This document shows, in pieces, positions 38,478-46,262 of a DNA stretch of 64,000 nucleotides. The stretch comes from Asanoa iriomotensis. Lineage in GTDB: Bacteria; Actinomycetota; Actinomycetes; Mycobacteriales; Micromonosporaceae. Within the stretch, counting starts at the first letter, position 1, and each line of letters starts with the position of its first letter. The notes beneath the pieces are model-generated. The model was not told where the DNA came from and made no database searches. It saw only the letters and a list, made by a program, of their open reading frames with translations. The stretch covers positions 1 through 64,000 of the forward strand of contig NZ_BONC01000040.1 in the NCBI RefSeq assembly GCF_016862515.1, in the 5' to 3' direction. A program made the position numbers and the translations under genes.

Positions 38478-38882
38478 TCACGCCGCGGTCCAGCCCGTCC
38501 AACGGTTGACGTCGACGGCGAGCACGACGCCGCGCAGCGCGAACGCCGGATAGCGCGCCGCCAGCAGCGACGCTGCCCGCATTGCCTCCGGGGCGTCAGC
38601 CAGGAGGGTGCGGGCCGTGCCGTCCGCGCGGGCCCACCACAGCCGGGACCAGTCCTCGTCGTACTCGTCGACCAGCAGCGACACCCGTGGGTTGGCCGCC
38701 ACGTTGGCCAGCCGGCGCAGCGCCGTCGAGCGTTTGGGTTTCGCGTCGACGGCGCTGTAGACCGTGTCGTTCTCGACCGCGAACGTGATCGGGACCAGGT
38801 GGGGCTGGCCGGCCGCCGAAACGGTCGCCAGGCGGGCGACGCGGGCCGCGGCGAACCGGGCCCGCGCCTGTGCCGGGGTCAC
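38478..38882 (-). CDS. PPOX-class (F420-dependent type) oxidoreductase
   Basis: A 134-aa split-barrel flavin/F420-binding protein. ARFAAARVARLATVSAAGQP near the N-terminus, LVPITFAV and SLLVDEYDEDW in the middle fit the PPOX-class F420-dependent family. GTG at 38882 overlaps the stop of the upstream LLM oxidoreductase by 4 nt (GTGA), so the two F420-type enzymes are translationally coupled. Substrate unknown. Confidence 0.87.
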   Translation of the reverse strand: MTPAQARARFAAARVARLATVSAAGQPHLVPITFAVENDTVYSAVDAKPKRSTALRRLANVAANPRVSLLVDEYDEDWSRLWWARADGTARTLLADAPEAMRAASLLAARYPAFALRGVVLAVDVNRWTGWTAA

Positions 38883-39703
38883 TCGGGGTTGTATTCCGAG
38901 ATCGCTGCTTCCCACTCGTCGAACGCGCGCTCGACGCGGGACTTCGGGCCCGACGGCAACCAGCGCGCCACCCGGCGCACCCCGGCGTCACGCAACGCGG
39001 CGAACACCTTCGGGTCGGCGGGGACAGTCATCACCTGCACCTCGATGTCACGCTCGGCGCGGGCGCGCAACTCGGCGATCCGGTCGAGGATGCCCTCGTG
39101 GTAGTTCGGGAACCACGCGTCGCCGAATGCCAGCACCCGGTCGAGCACCGTCGGACCGGCACCGCCGACCAGGACCGGCGGGTGCGGCTTCTGGGCCGGC
39201 TTCGGGTAGGACCAGACGCCCTCGAAGTTCACGTACTGGCCCGTGTAGCTCGCCTCGTGCTGGGTCCAGATGGCCTTCATCGCCTCGACCCGTTCGCGGA
39301 GCACGCGCATGCGTACCCGTGGATCCGTGCCGTGATGGCGCATCTCGGTGCGGTTCCAGCCGGCGCCCACGCCGAACTCGAGGCGGCCGCCGGAGAGGTG
39401 GTCGACGCTGGCGACGGCCTTCGCGGTCTGGATCGGGTCGCGCTCGATGACCAGGCAGATGCCGCTGGCCACGCGCAACCGACTGGTCGCCGCGGCGGCC
39501 GCGGTCAGGGACACGAACAGGTCGTACGTCTTCCAGTATTTGCTGGGTAGCGGTTGACCGGGGAACCGGTCGGTCTCGGCCGCGGGGATGTGCGAGTGCT
39601 CGGCGAAGTAGATCGCGTCAGCGCCGCGCTCCTCGGCCAGGCGCGCGACCTCGCCGGGCTTCATGCCGTCGTGCGTGGGGAAGTAACCGACTCCGAACTC
39701 CAT
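38879..39703 (-). CDS. LLM-class (luciferase-like) F420-dependent oxidoreductase
   Basis: A 274-aa TIM-barrel protein. FAEHSHIP near residue 33, SGICLVIERDPIQTAKAVASVD near 81 (split by conserved Asp/His positions), LSGGRLEFGVGAGWN near 102 and PVLVGGAGP near 173 are typical of actinobacterial luciferase-like F420 enzymes. It is the first gene of a two-gene operon with the PPOX-class partner. The reduced deazaflavin F420 cofactor is made by this bacterial group. Confidence 0.9.
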   Translation of the reverse strand: MEFGVGYFPTHDGMKPGEVARLAEERGADAIYFAEHSHIPAAETDRFPGQPLPSKYWKTYDLFVSLTAAAAATSRLRVASGICLVIERDPIQTAKAVASVDHLSGGRLEFGVGAGWNRTEMRHHGTDPRVRMRVLRERVEAMKAIWTQHEASYTGQYVNFEGVWSYPKPAQKPHPPVLVGGAGPTVLDRVLAFGDAWFPNYHEGILDRIAELRARAERDIEVQVMTVPADPKVFAALRDAGVRRVARWLPSGPKSRVERAFDEWEAAISEYNPE

Positions 39704-39728
39704 GGCAAAGGTCTATCACGCGCCACAT

Positions 39729-39769
39729 GAAAGTATCCTTCACCATCCATATACGCATTGGAAACTATC
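39729..39769 (+). promoter_or_regulatory. Imperfect inverted repeat upstream of the Tat-leader/amidase genes
   Basis: GAAAGTATCC (39729-39738) and GGAAACTATC (39760-39769) match as inverted repeats at 8 of 10 positions in an AT-rich stretch of 135 bp. A role in controlling the secreted amidase is inferred from position. Confidence 0.35.
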
Positions 39770-39839
39770 GACATAGACACTCTTCAAGGTATAGCGTGCG
39801 GCTCACCCGCCACAACACGCGTCGCCCCTAAGGAGTGCC

Positions 39840-40022
39840 GTGACCGTCTTCCCATCGCGCCGGCTCCGCCGGCGGGCCGTGCTCGGGCTGCCCGCCCTGG
39901 CCGCCGCAGCCGTGACCGTCGCCGCCAACCCGGCCGCCGCCGCGGCCGCGCCCAAGGCCAAAGCCCCCGAGTGCGTCGCCGACCTGATCGTCGCCGAACC
40001 CAGCCTGGCGCGAGGTGCCTGA
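39840..40022 (+). CDS. 60-aa Tat-signal leader protein overlapping the amidase gene
   Basis: GTG at 39840 follows AAGGAG. The protein is almost all signal peptide: RRLRRRAVLGLP (twin-Arg), a hydrophobic core, and AANPAAAAAA with likely AxA cleavage sites, then about 20 residues ending SLARGA. Its TGA shares a base with the ATG of the amidase gene, which lacks a signal peptide. The two may be a Tat export pair, or a once single protein split by a frameshift. Confidence 0.65.
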   Translation: MTVFPSRRLRRRAVLGLPALAAAAVTVAANPAAAAAAPKAKAPECVADLIVAEPSLARGA

Positions 40023-40987
40023 TGCCCAACGTTCCCTGGTTGCTCGACGTCCTGCGCGGCGCGGGCGTCTCGGTCGTCGTCGAGGGTGACTGGCTCAACC
40101 GCTACCGCCCCGGCTCGTTCGACCCGATCGGCGTGCTCTGGCACCACACCGCCGCCACCTCCAGCGCCAGCAACCCCCACCCGGCGCTGAACGTCTGCAT
40201 CAACGGCCGCCCCGACCTGGCTGGGCCGCTGTGCCAGGCGCTCGTCGATTACAACGGCGTGTTCCACCTGATCTCCGCCGGCCGCTGCAACCACGCCGGC
40301 GAGAGCCGCGGCAGCGGGCCGATCCCGGCCGGCGACGGCAACACCCTGATGATCGGTTGGGAGATCGACTACAACGGCGTCAGCCAGTCGATGACCACCG
40401 CGCAGTACAACGCCTCCATCGCCGCCACCGCCGCGGTGCTGACCCGGCTCGGCCGGAACTCGAGCTATGCGCGCGGGCACCGGGAGACCAGCACCACCGG
40501 CAAGATCGACCCGTCGTTCATCGACCTCGACGTGATGCGCGCCGACGTCGCCGCCAAGATGAGCGGTGGCGGCGGCACCTGGTCGCAGATCGTCGACAAC
40601 ACCACGGCCGGCCGGTTCACCGCGAGCGCCAACTGGGGCACCTCGTCCTACTCGACGCAGCGCTACGGCACCGACTACCGGTTCGCGGAGCCGGTCGCGG
40701 CCAGCGACCCCGCCTGGTACAAGTTCAACGTGCCGAGCGCGGGCACCTACCGGGTCGACGTCTGGTACGCGGCGAACGCCGGCTACAGCAGCGCGGCGCC
40801 CTACATCGTCGCGACCACGGGCGGCAACCAGACGGTCAACGTCGATCAGCGTACGGGCGGCGGCGCCTGGCGTTCGATCGGCTCGTTCAGCCTGCCGGCC
40901 GGCGACGCCAACCGGGTCGCGGTCAGCCGCTGGACCTCGGGCGCGGGCCTGGTGATCGCCGACGCGATCAGGCTCACCCGCCTGTAG
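40022..40987 (+). CDS. N-acetylmuramoyl-L-alanine amidase (PGRP/amidase_2-like) with C-terminal golvesin-like domain
   Basis: A 321-aa protein. GVLWHHTAA near residue 37 supplies the first zinc His, NHAGESRGSG near 92 follows, and ARGHRETSTTGKIDP near 155 contains the second His and a Lys/Asp pair typical of amidase_2 domains. After a Gly linker (~183-188) a ~130-aa beta-rich domain (WSQIVDN start, YRVDVWYAANAGYS) resembles the golvesin/xanthan-lyase accessory domain. The enzyme should cut the peptide from peptidoglycan, but has no export signal of its own; see the overlapping leader ORF. Confidence 0.87.
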   Translation: MPNVPWLLDVLRGAGVSVVVEGDWLNRYRPGSFDPIGVLWHHTAATSSASNPHPALNVCINGRPDLAGPLCQALVDYNGVFHLISAGRCNHAGESRGSGPIPAGDGNTLMIGWEIDYNGVSQSMTTAQYNASIAATAAVLTRLGRNSSYARGHRETSTTGKIDPSFIDLDVMRADVAAKMSGGGGTWSQIVDNTTAGRFTASANWGTSSYSTQRYGTDYRFAEPVAASDPAWYKFNVPSAGTYRVDVWYAANAGYSSAAPYIVATTGGNQTVNVDQRTGGGAWRSIGSFSLPAGDANRVAVSRWTSGAGLVIADAIRLTRL

Positions 40988-41000
40988 TTATTCTTGGGTG

Positions 41001-41462
41001 ATGAGCGACCGGATCGAGTCCCTCATCGACGCGCGGATCCGTGCCGCCCGGGAGAACGGCGAGTTCGACGATCTCCCGGGCGCCGGCAAGCCGCTGCCCG
41101 GCCACGCCGAGCCCTACGACGAGCAGTGGTGGCTCAAGGAGTTCGTCCGCCGCGAGGGCATCACGGGCGAGGCCATGCTGCCGTCGTCGATCCAGCTCGC
41201 CCGCCAGCGCGAGCGGCTGCCGGAAGAGATCAAGCGACTGCCGTCGGAGCAGCGCGTACGCGAGACGGTCGCCGCGCTCAACCGGGAGATCCTGGACTAC
41301 CAGCTCCGCCCGTCGCCGCCGTTCGTCCCGCTGCGGCGGGTCGACGTCGAGGAGATGGTGACGCTCTGGCGCGAGGCGCTGGAGGCCCGCTTCGCCGCGG
41401 CCCGGCAGCCGGCGCCCACCACATCGCCCCCACGCCGCCGCCGCTGGCCTTTCAAGAGTTAG
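41001..41462 (+). CDS. DUF1992 (DnaJ-homologue subfamily C28-like) protein
   Basis: A 153-aa protein with the DUF1992 signature IDARIRAARENGEFDDLPGAGKPL (residues ~7-30), then a Leu/Arg-rich helical part. No J domain is present; the name comes from eukaryotic relatives. Function unknown. ATG at 41001 (MSDRIES) is used; a GTG one codon earlier is possible. The stop codon lies within a palindrome. Confidence 0.88.
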   Translation: MSDRIESLIDARIRAARENGEFDDLPGAGKPLPGHAEPYDEQWWLKEFVRREGITGEAMLPSSIQLARQRERLPEEIKRLPSEQRVRETVAALNREILDYQLRPSPPFVPLRRVDVEEMVTLWREALEARFAAARQPAPTTSPPRRRRWPFKS

Positions 41463-41505
41463 GAACGGACCGTTCCTATGCGGAAAGCGTTAACAACGGA
41501 CCGTT
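41460..41505. promoter_or_regulatory. Twin palindromes between two convergent gene ends
   Basis: TAGGAACGGACCGTTCCTA (41460-41478) is a perfect 19-bp dyad. Its 14-bp core AACGGACCGTTCCT recurs at 41495-41508. They overlap the stop codons of both flanking convergent genes. The core looks like a TetR-type operator, yet no promoter is expected between 3' ends. As RNA each could also fold into a short hairpin, so a paired terminator is the other reading. Confidence 0.5.
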
Positions 41506-41507
41506 CC

Positions 41508-42500
41508 TTAAAAGCCCCAGGCGGTGCGTAGCCAGTCCTGGAACGCCGCGCTCGTCGGGGGCCAGGTGATCGTCAGCGCCCACTGTGCGAGCGCGACCGT
41601 CCCGAGGAACGCGCCGAGCCGGCGGCTCGGTGAGCGCGGCACCGCGACCAGCGCGACCACCGTCAGCAGCAGATAAGCCGTCACCGCCGAGTACCCCGAC
41701 CCGACGAGCAGGGCACCGAAGACGCCCGCCGGCGGGACCAGGTAGCCGGCCAGCGCGCGGGGACGGCGCACCGCGTAGACGACCGCGACAGCCACGTAGA
41801 GCGGCGTGTGCGCCACCGCCACCAGCGCCCCGCCCGCCGCGGATACCGGGCCGCGCGGGTCGAGGGCGATCTCCACCGAGCCGGTGAGCCGCCAGTCGAG
41901 CAACGCCCAGGTGGCGGCGGCGGCCAGCGTCGGGAACATCAGGACCGCCCAACTCGGCGGCACCGACCGGCGCCGCTCGGCGGCCACGAACGGCGCGGCG
42001 GCGGCGAAGGCGACCGCGTACAGGATGGCGACCGGGTCACACAGCGCCGCGGCGGCGAGCGCGAGCCCGGCCCGGTGCGCCCCCTCGGGCCGGCCCGCGA
42101 CCGCGAAGTGGACGAACCCCTCGACCGCCAGCGCGAGCAACGCCACGGTCAGCACGGCGGTCAGATCCTGCGATCCGGCGTACGCCAGCGCGGGCACCAG
42201 GACCAGCGGCACCATGATGCGCAGCGGGACCTGCCAGGCGACCAGCCGCTCCCCCAGCGCGGCCAGCACGAACCCGGTCGTCAGGCAGGTGAGCAGGGCG
42301 CCGCCGGGCAGCAGCGCGGCGAGGCCCGTCGCGGGCGGTGCGGCGAAGCCCTGGTAGCCGGCCTGCAGCGCCAGCGCCCCGAACGGCAGTGCCAGTGCCA
42401 CGCGGAGCAGCCAGCGCGGGCCGGCGCGGCGCGGGTGGCGCTCCTCGGCCGCGTCCCACCGTTGCCACCTGGGGATCACCGTGGACGGTGCGGTTGCCAT
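41508..42500 (-). CDS. Polytopic membrane protein of unknown function
   Basis: A 330-aa protein with about nine membrane segments and short loops; no enzymatic motif is visible. It starts 15 nt after the stop of the MshEN-domain membrane protein, so the pair is an operon. The layout (a membrane protein following a glycosyltransferase-like protein) recalls polysaccharide-export loci, but I see no direct evidence for that role. Confidence 0.75.
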   Translation of the reverse strand: MATAPSTVIPRWQRWDAAEERHPRRAGPRWLLRVALALPFGALALQAGYQGFAAPPATGLAALLPGGALLTCLTTGFVLAALGERLVAWQVPLRIMVPLVLVPALAYAGSQDLTAVLTVALLALAVEGFVHFAVAGRPEGAHRAGLALAAAALCDPVAILYAVAFAAAAPFVAAERRRSVPPSWAVLMFPTLAAAATWALLDWRLTGSVEIALDPRGPVSAAGGALVAVAHTPLYVAVAVVYAVRRPRALAGYLVPPAGVFGALLVGSGYSAVTAYLLLTVVALVAVPRSPSRRLGAFLGTVALAQWALTITWPPTSAAFQDWLRTAWGF

Positions 42501-42515
42501 GCGGGGTCCTCCCGG

Positions 42516-43412
42516 TCAGGTGAGCAGCCGCCACAGGGTGCGGTAGGCGGCGGCGGACTGCAGCAGCCAGCGCAGCGGGCGCAGCAACGCCGGGCCGACG
42601 GGCGTGCCGCGGCGCTGCTTGAACGCGTCCAGCAGCTCGACGTAGCTCAGCAGGGCGTTGCCGACCAGCAGGCTGGCCAGGACGATCGCGACCAGCCAGG
42701 CGGGCACGAGCCGCTCGGCGGGCAGCACCAGGGCGGCCGCGAACAGGGCGTACAGCGGCGGGGTCAGCAGCAGCGCCGCCGGGCCACCGCCCGTGCGCAG
42801 TAGGACGCCGGGCGCGTGCAGGATCCCGGCTTCCCGGGCCAGCGTGGCGGGGTGGCGCAGGTGGTGCAGGAACGCGTGCAGGTCGTCGTCGGTCGGCTCG
42901 CCGGCACCCGCGCGCAACCGCAGCGCCGCCACGGCACCGACGCCGAGCAGGAAGCCGGCGCTGGTCAGCACGCCGACCGTGACGAGCGTGGGCCCGGTGG
43001 CCGTGGCGACGGACGCCACGAGGAGCAGCGACGCGAAGGCCGCGACGACCCAGCCGCGCCGCTTCCGGCCTTCGGCCGCCGGATACCGGTACGCCCGCTC
43101 GATGGCGGCGTCGAGGTCCCAGTCGCTGGTCACGGCCACGCAGACCGGGGCGCCCACCGCCTCCTCGATCATCGCGACGCGTTCGGGGGTGGGCTCGACC
43201 GAGGTCGCCACGACCACGTAGCCCTCGTCGTCGTGGTGCAGCGGCAGCCAGCCTTCGCGGGCGAGCGCCTCCGGGTCGTACCCCGTCAGCAGTTGGGGGT
43301 CGATCCACTCGGTCTCGAGGTCGACGTAGCCGCAGTTCCAGTCGGCGGCCTGGCTCCGGAACAGGTCGCGCCGGTCCGCGAGATCGTCCGCGAGCGTCTG
43401 CGCGTGCACCAT
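42516..43412 (-). CDS. MshEN-domain membrane protein resembling a glycosyltransferase 2 protein without its catalytic domain
   Basis: A 298-aa protein. Residues ~45-110 (LAREGWLPLHHDDEGYVVVA...EAVGAPVCVAVTSDWDLDAA) form an MshEN/GspE-N-type domain. Two membrane segments follow (~120-165) and, after a short linker, a C-terminal region ending in LLRPLRWLLQSAAAYRTLWR, which resembles the last helices of NfrB/BcsA-like GT2 proteins. The GT2 catalytic part that normally lies between (DxD, QxxRW) is absent. It could be an accessory or regulatory relative, or an internal deletion that kept the frame. Confidence 0.7.
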   Translation of the reverse strand: MVHAQTLADDLADRRDLFRSQAADWNCGYVDLETEWIDPQLLTGYDPEALAREGWLPLHHDDEGYVVVATSVEPTPERVAMIEEAVGAPVCVAVTSDWDLDAAIERAYRYPAAEGRKRRGWVVAAFASLLLVASVATATGPTLVTVGVLTSAGFLLGVGAVAALRLRAGAGEPTDDDLHAFLHHLRHPATLAREAGILHAPGVLLRTGGGPAALLLTPPLYALFAAALVLPAERLVPAWLVAIVLASLLVGNALLSYVELLDAFKQRRGTPVGPALLRPLRWLLQSAAAYRTLWRLLT

Positions 43413-43505
43413 GCCTCGATGCTCTCGTGTTTTAACCAGTTTGTCCGGTTACCGGGATCCGGCGTGTCTGGATCAACGCGCCGCACGCCTGCGAGACTGA
43501 CCATT

Positions 43506-44195
43506 GTGGCCAGCCTGCCCGAGCCGACGCGGTACCACCGCATGGTCGGCTGGCACGCGCCCGCGATCCGCCGTGCTGCCGTCGTGATCGTCATCTGGGC
43601 CGTCGTGTCGGCCGTCCTGGGCATCTTCGTCATCGACTGGGAGCTGGCGGTGATCGCCGGGTGGGACGTCGCCGCCGTGGCCTTCCTCGGCTCGGTCTGG
43701 CCGATCTTCATGAAGGCCGACGGCGACAAGACGGAGAAGCTGGCCAGCCGCGAGGACGAGACCCACGGCTCGGCGACCGCCCTGCTCTCGGGCGCCAGTG
43801 TGGCCGCCCTGTTGGGCGTCGGTTTCGCGCTCGGCAAGGCGGCCCACGAGCACGGGTCGTTCCGGGGCGTGCTGATCGGGATCGCGGTGCTCACCGTGAC
43901 CAGCGCGTGGGTCACGATGAACACGGTCTACACGCTGCGGTACGCAAAACTCGACTACCAGAGCCACGGTGTACGGATCGACTTCGGTCAGCCGCTGTCG
44001 GAGCACAAGCCGACCTACCGGGACTTCGCGTACCTGGCCTTCACGATCGGGATGACCTACCAGGTGTCCGACACGACGCTGCGCAGCTCACCGGTGCGCC
44101 GGACGGCGTTGGCACACGCGCTGCTGTCGTACGTGTTCGGGGTCGCGATCGTCGCCGGCGCGATCAACCTGCTGGCCGGGTTGGTCAACAGCTGA
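43506..44195 (+). CDS. DUF1345-family membrane protein
   Basis: A 229-aa protein with five membrane segments. ITFGMTYQVSDT-type sequence near residue 185 (FTIGMTYQVSDTTLRSSPVR) and YFDFGQPLSEHKPTYRDFAYLA-like residues just before are the DUF1345 signature. Function unknown. GTG at 43506 is chosen; ATG at 43542 is possible. The frame is open far upstream, but that part is antisense to the MshEN gene and is not real. Its last 11 bp overlap the convergent oxidoreductase gene. Confidence 0.85.
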   Translation: MASLPEPTRYHRMVGWHAPAIRRAAVVIVIWAVVSAVLGIFVIDWELAVIAGWDVAAVAFLGSVWPIFMKADGDKTEKLASREDETHGSATALLSGASVAALLGVGFALGKAAHEHGSFRGVLIGIAVLTVTSAWVTMNTVYTLRYAKLDYQSHGVRIDFGQPLSEHKPTYRDFAYLAFTIGMTYQVSDTTLRSSPVRRTALAHALLSYVFGVAIVAGAINLLAGLVNS

Positions 44196-45045
44196 GCAGG
44201 TGTTGCAGCCGCAGGCCGTGGTCGGCGTCGAGCGGGTGCGGTGTATTGGTCCGCACGGCGTGGGCGAACTCGGCACGCAGGATCGGCCAGCACTCGTCGT
44301 GGTCGACGGTGGCGAAGTCGATCTCCAGGACGCCGGTTTTGCCGTAAAGCTCGACGCCCGCCTTGGATCGCGCGATGCCGACCTCGCCCGAGAGGGCAAG
44401 CTGGCTCTTGGTCCCGCTGCGATGGGTGCAGGTCAGGTCGAGCCAGCCGCGGGGGTTGTCGTGGCGGTCGACGGTCTCGATCGGGCCCAGGGCGGCCTCG
44501 ACCAGGTCGAGCAGGTGCGGGCCGAGGTCGAGCAGGGCGCCGTGGCCCCTTTGTCGCCAGCCCGTGGCGAACGGACCGTCGAGGAAGCCGCCGTGCAGGT
44601 AGGTGGCGCGGGCGCCGATGGCCTCGAAGTGCGCTGCTTCTGCGAGGAACGCGCGGGTCTTCGGGTGATAGCGCTTCGTCAGCACGAGCTGGCTGATCAC
44701 ACCATTTTCGCGTACGGCCTTGGCGACGCGTTCGGCGTCGGTGACCGTGAGGGCGAGGGGCTTCTCCAGGAGCAGGGCGCGGCCGGCGTCGGCTGCCCTG
44801 ACGGCCAGGTCGGCCTGGATGTCCGGCGGCACGGCGAAGGCAACGGCCTCGCAGCGGTCGAGCAGTTCGTCGAAGTCCCGGGCGGCGGTGGTTTTCAGCG
44901 CTTTCGCCAGCCGGTGTGCCTTGTCGGCCCGCCGCGCCCAGACGCCGACGAGGGTGGTCTCCGGCCCGGCGGCCAGGGTGGGGCCGTGCATGACCTCGGC
45001 CCAGTGGCCGGAGCCGACCAGCCCGACCCGGATCGGTCTCTCCAC
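44185..45045 (-). CDS. Gfo/Idh/MocA-family NAD(P)-dependent oxidoreductase
   Basis: A 286-aa enzyme. N-terminal Rossmann motif VGLVGSGHWAE (~7-17), LLLEKPLALT near 92 (the conserved EKP) and LDLGPHLLDLVEAALG near 175. Members oxidise or reduce sugars and inositols; the substrate here is unknown. Start GTG at 45045 lies 13 nt after the stop of the DNA glycosylase gene, suggesting a shared transcript without an obvious functional link. Confidence 0.88.
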   Translation of the reverse strand: MERPIRVGLVGSGHWAEVMHGPTLAAGPETTLVGVWARRADKAHRLAKALKTTAARDFDELLDRCEAVAFAVPPDIQADLAVRAADAGRALLLEKPLALTVTDAERVAKAVRENGVISQLVLTKRYHPKTRAFLAEAAHFEAIGARATYLHGGFLDGPFATGWRQRGHGALLDLGPHLLDLVEAALGPIETVDRHDNPRGWLDLTCTHRSGTKSQLALSGEVGIARSKAGVELYGKTGVLEIDFATVDHDECWPILRAEFAHAVRTNTPHPLDADHGLRLQHLLSC

Positions 45046-45058
45046 GTGTGATATTGAA

Positions 45059-45742
45059 TCAGGCCTTGCGGCCGTGGGCCCGGAGGATGGGGTCGTCGGC
45101 GATCGGGAGCGTCGCGGGCCGGCCGGCGAGGACGGCCTCGGCCATCCAGCAGTACCAGGCGGCGGTGCTGCGGTAGGGACGGAACTTCTCGCCGAGGGGT
45201 TCGAGCTCCTTCTCGGTCGGGGTGGGCACTCCGTAGGCGACGCCGTAGCCGCGCCGGATGCCGAGGTCACCGACCGGCCACACGTCCTGCCGCTTGAGCT
45301 GGAAGATCATGAAGAGCTGGGACGACCAGGGTCCGATGCCCTTGACCGTCGACAGCCGGCGAACGATCTCGTCGTCGGGCAGGTGGCCGAGGCGCCGGTT
45401 GTCGAGGATGACGGTGCCGTCCCGGACCTTGGTGGCCAGGTCGCGCAGCGAGACCACCTTGCGCGCGGAGAGCCCGACCTTGCGCAGCGTGGCATCGGTC
45501 AGCGGGAGCACGGTGTCGGGGCTGAGCTCACCGTCGACGGCGTCGACGAGCCGACCGAGGATCGCGACGGCGGCGGGGCGGGCGAGTTGTTGGAAGACGA
45601 TTCCGCGTACGAGTGACTCGAAGTTGGTCTCTTTCCACAACGGGATCCGCGGCGCCGGCCCGTCCCGCACGAGCCGCGCCATCACTCGATCCTGGGCGGC
45701 CAGCAGCTTGGCGGCCGCCCGGAAACTGACCTTCGTCGCCAC
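45059..45742 (-). CDS. HhH-GPD DNA glycosylase (AlkA-like 3-methyladenine glycosylase)
   Basis: A 227-aa base-excision enzyme. FESLVRGIVFQQLA near residue 40 opens the HhH-GPD fold, LSTVKGIGPWSSQLFMIF near 128 is the helix-hairpin-helix, and VWPVGDLGIRRGYG near 150 contains the catalytic Asp. It removes alkylated bases. Start GTG at 45742 has AGGGAC upstream; a longer frame upstream overlaps the VOC gene and is unlikely. Confidence 0.9.
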   Translation of the reverse strand: MATKVSFRAAAKLLAAQDRVMARLVRDGPAPRIPLWKETNFESLVRGIVFQQLARPAAVAILGRLVDAVDGELSPDTVLPLTDATLRKVGLSARKVVSLRDLATKVRDGTVILDNRRLGHLPDDEIVRRLSTVKGIGPWSSQLFMIFQLKRQDVWPVGDLGIRRGYGVAYGVPTPTEKELEPLGEKFRPYRSTAAWYCWMAEAVLAGRPATLPIADDPILRAHGRKA

Positions 45743-45767
45743 GTCCCTAACGATGCCGTGAACCGGG

Positions 45768-46181
45768 TCAGCGTGTGGGCGCAATGAGCTCCAGCAGGTT
45801 GCCCTCCGGGTCTTTGACATAGGCGAAACGCATCCCCGGGCGTACGCCGTCGGCAGGAGCGGACACCTCGCGGGCGCCGGCGTCGAGGAGCTTGGCGAAG
45901 GCGGCGTCGAGGTCGTCGACGTAGACCGCCCAGTGGAAGTAGCCCTGCGTGCCCGCGCCGTGGAACGGGTCCTCGAACTCCTGCGGAGCTGAGCCGCCGC
46001 GCTCGATCAACTCGATCTTGAGCCCGTTGGCGGCCCGCAGGATGGTCGAGCGGACGTGCGCCTCGGGCAGCGCGAACTGCTCCTCCACCTCGGTGAGGCC
46101 GAGCGCGTCGGCGTAGAAACGGCGCTGCGCGTCAAGATCGGCAACCGAGAGCCCGACGTGGTCGAAGACGAAGGTCGACAT
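45768..46181 (-). CDS. VOC-family (glyoxalase-like) protein
   Basis: A 137-aa metal-binding beta-alpha-beta-beta-beta protein with two modules: FDHVGLSVADLDAQRRFYADALGL at the N-terminus (His7 as first ligand) and YFHWAVYVDDLDAAFAKLLDAG (~82-103), ending DPEGNLLELI. Glu or His metal ligands are at the expected positions. It is divergent from a TetR gene with a symmetric site between, which suggests control of this gene. Substrate unknown. Confidence 0.9.
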   Translation of the reverse strand: MSTFVFDHVGLSVADLDAQRRFYADALGLTEVEEQFALPEAHVRSTILRAANGLKIELIERGGSAPQEFEDPFHGAGTQGYFHWAVYVDDLDAAFAKLLDAGAREVSAPADGVRPGMRFAYVKDPEGNLLELIAPTR

Positions 46182-46205
46182 GACCCCTCCCCTGTGCTGT
46201 CTCGA

Positions 46206-46256
46206 AGGTTAAAGCCACTTACCACGTTAGCACGATGAGGTAAGAGGCGTTAACCT
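46206..46256. promoter_or_regulatory. Nested operator between VOC and TetR genes
   Basis: AGGTTAA (46206-46212) pairs with TTAACCT (46250-46256), and CTTACC (46218-46223) pairs with GGTAAG (46239-46244). Both pairs are perfect and share one centre at 46231. This fits two TetR dimers bound on the 81-bp divergent promoter. Binding is inference. Confidence 0.6.
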
Positions 46257-46262
46257 CTGCGT

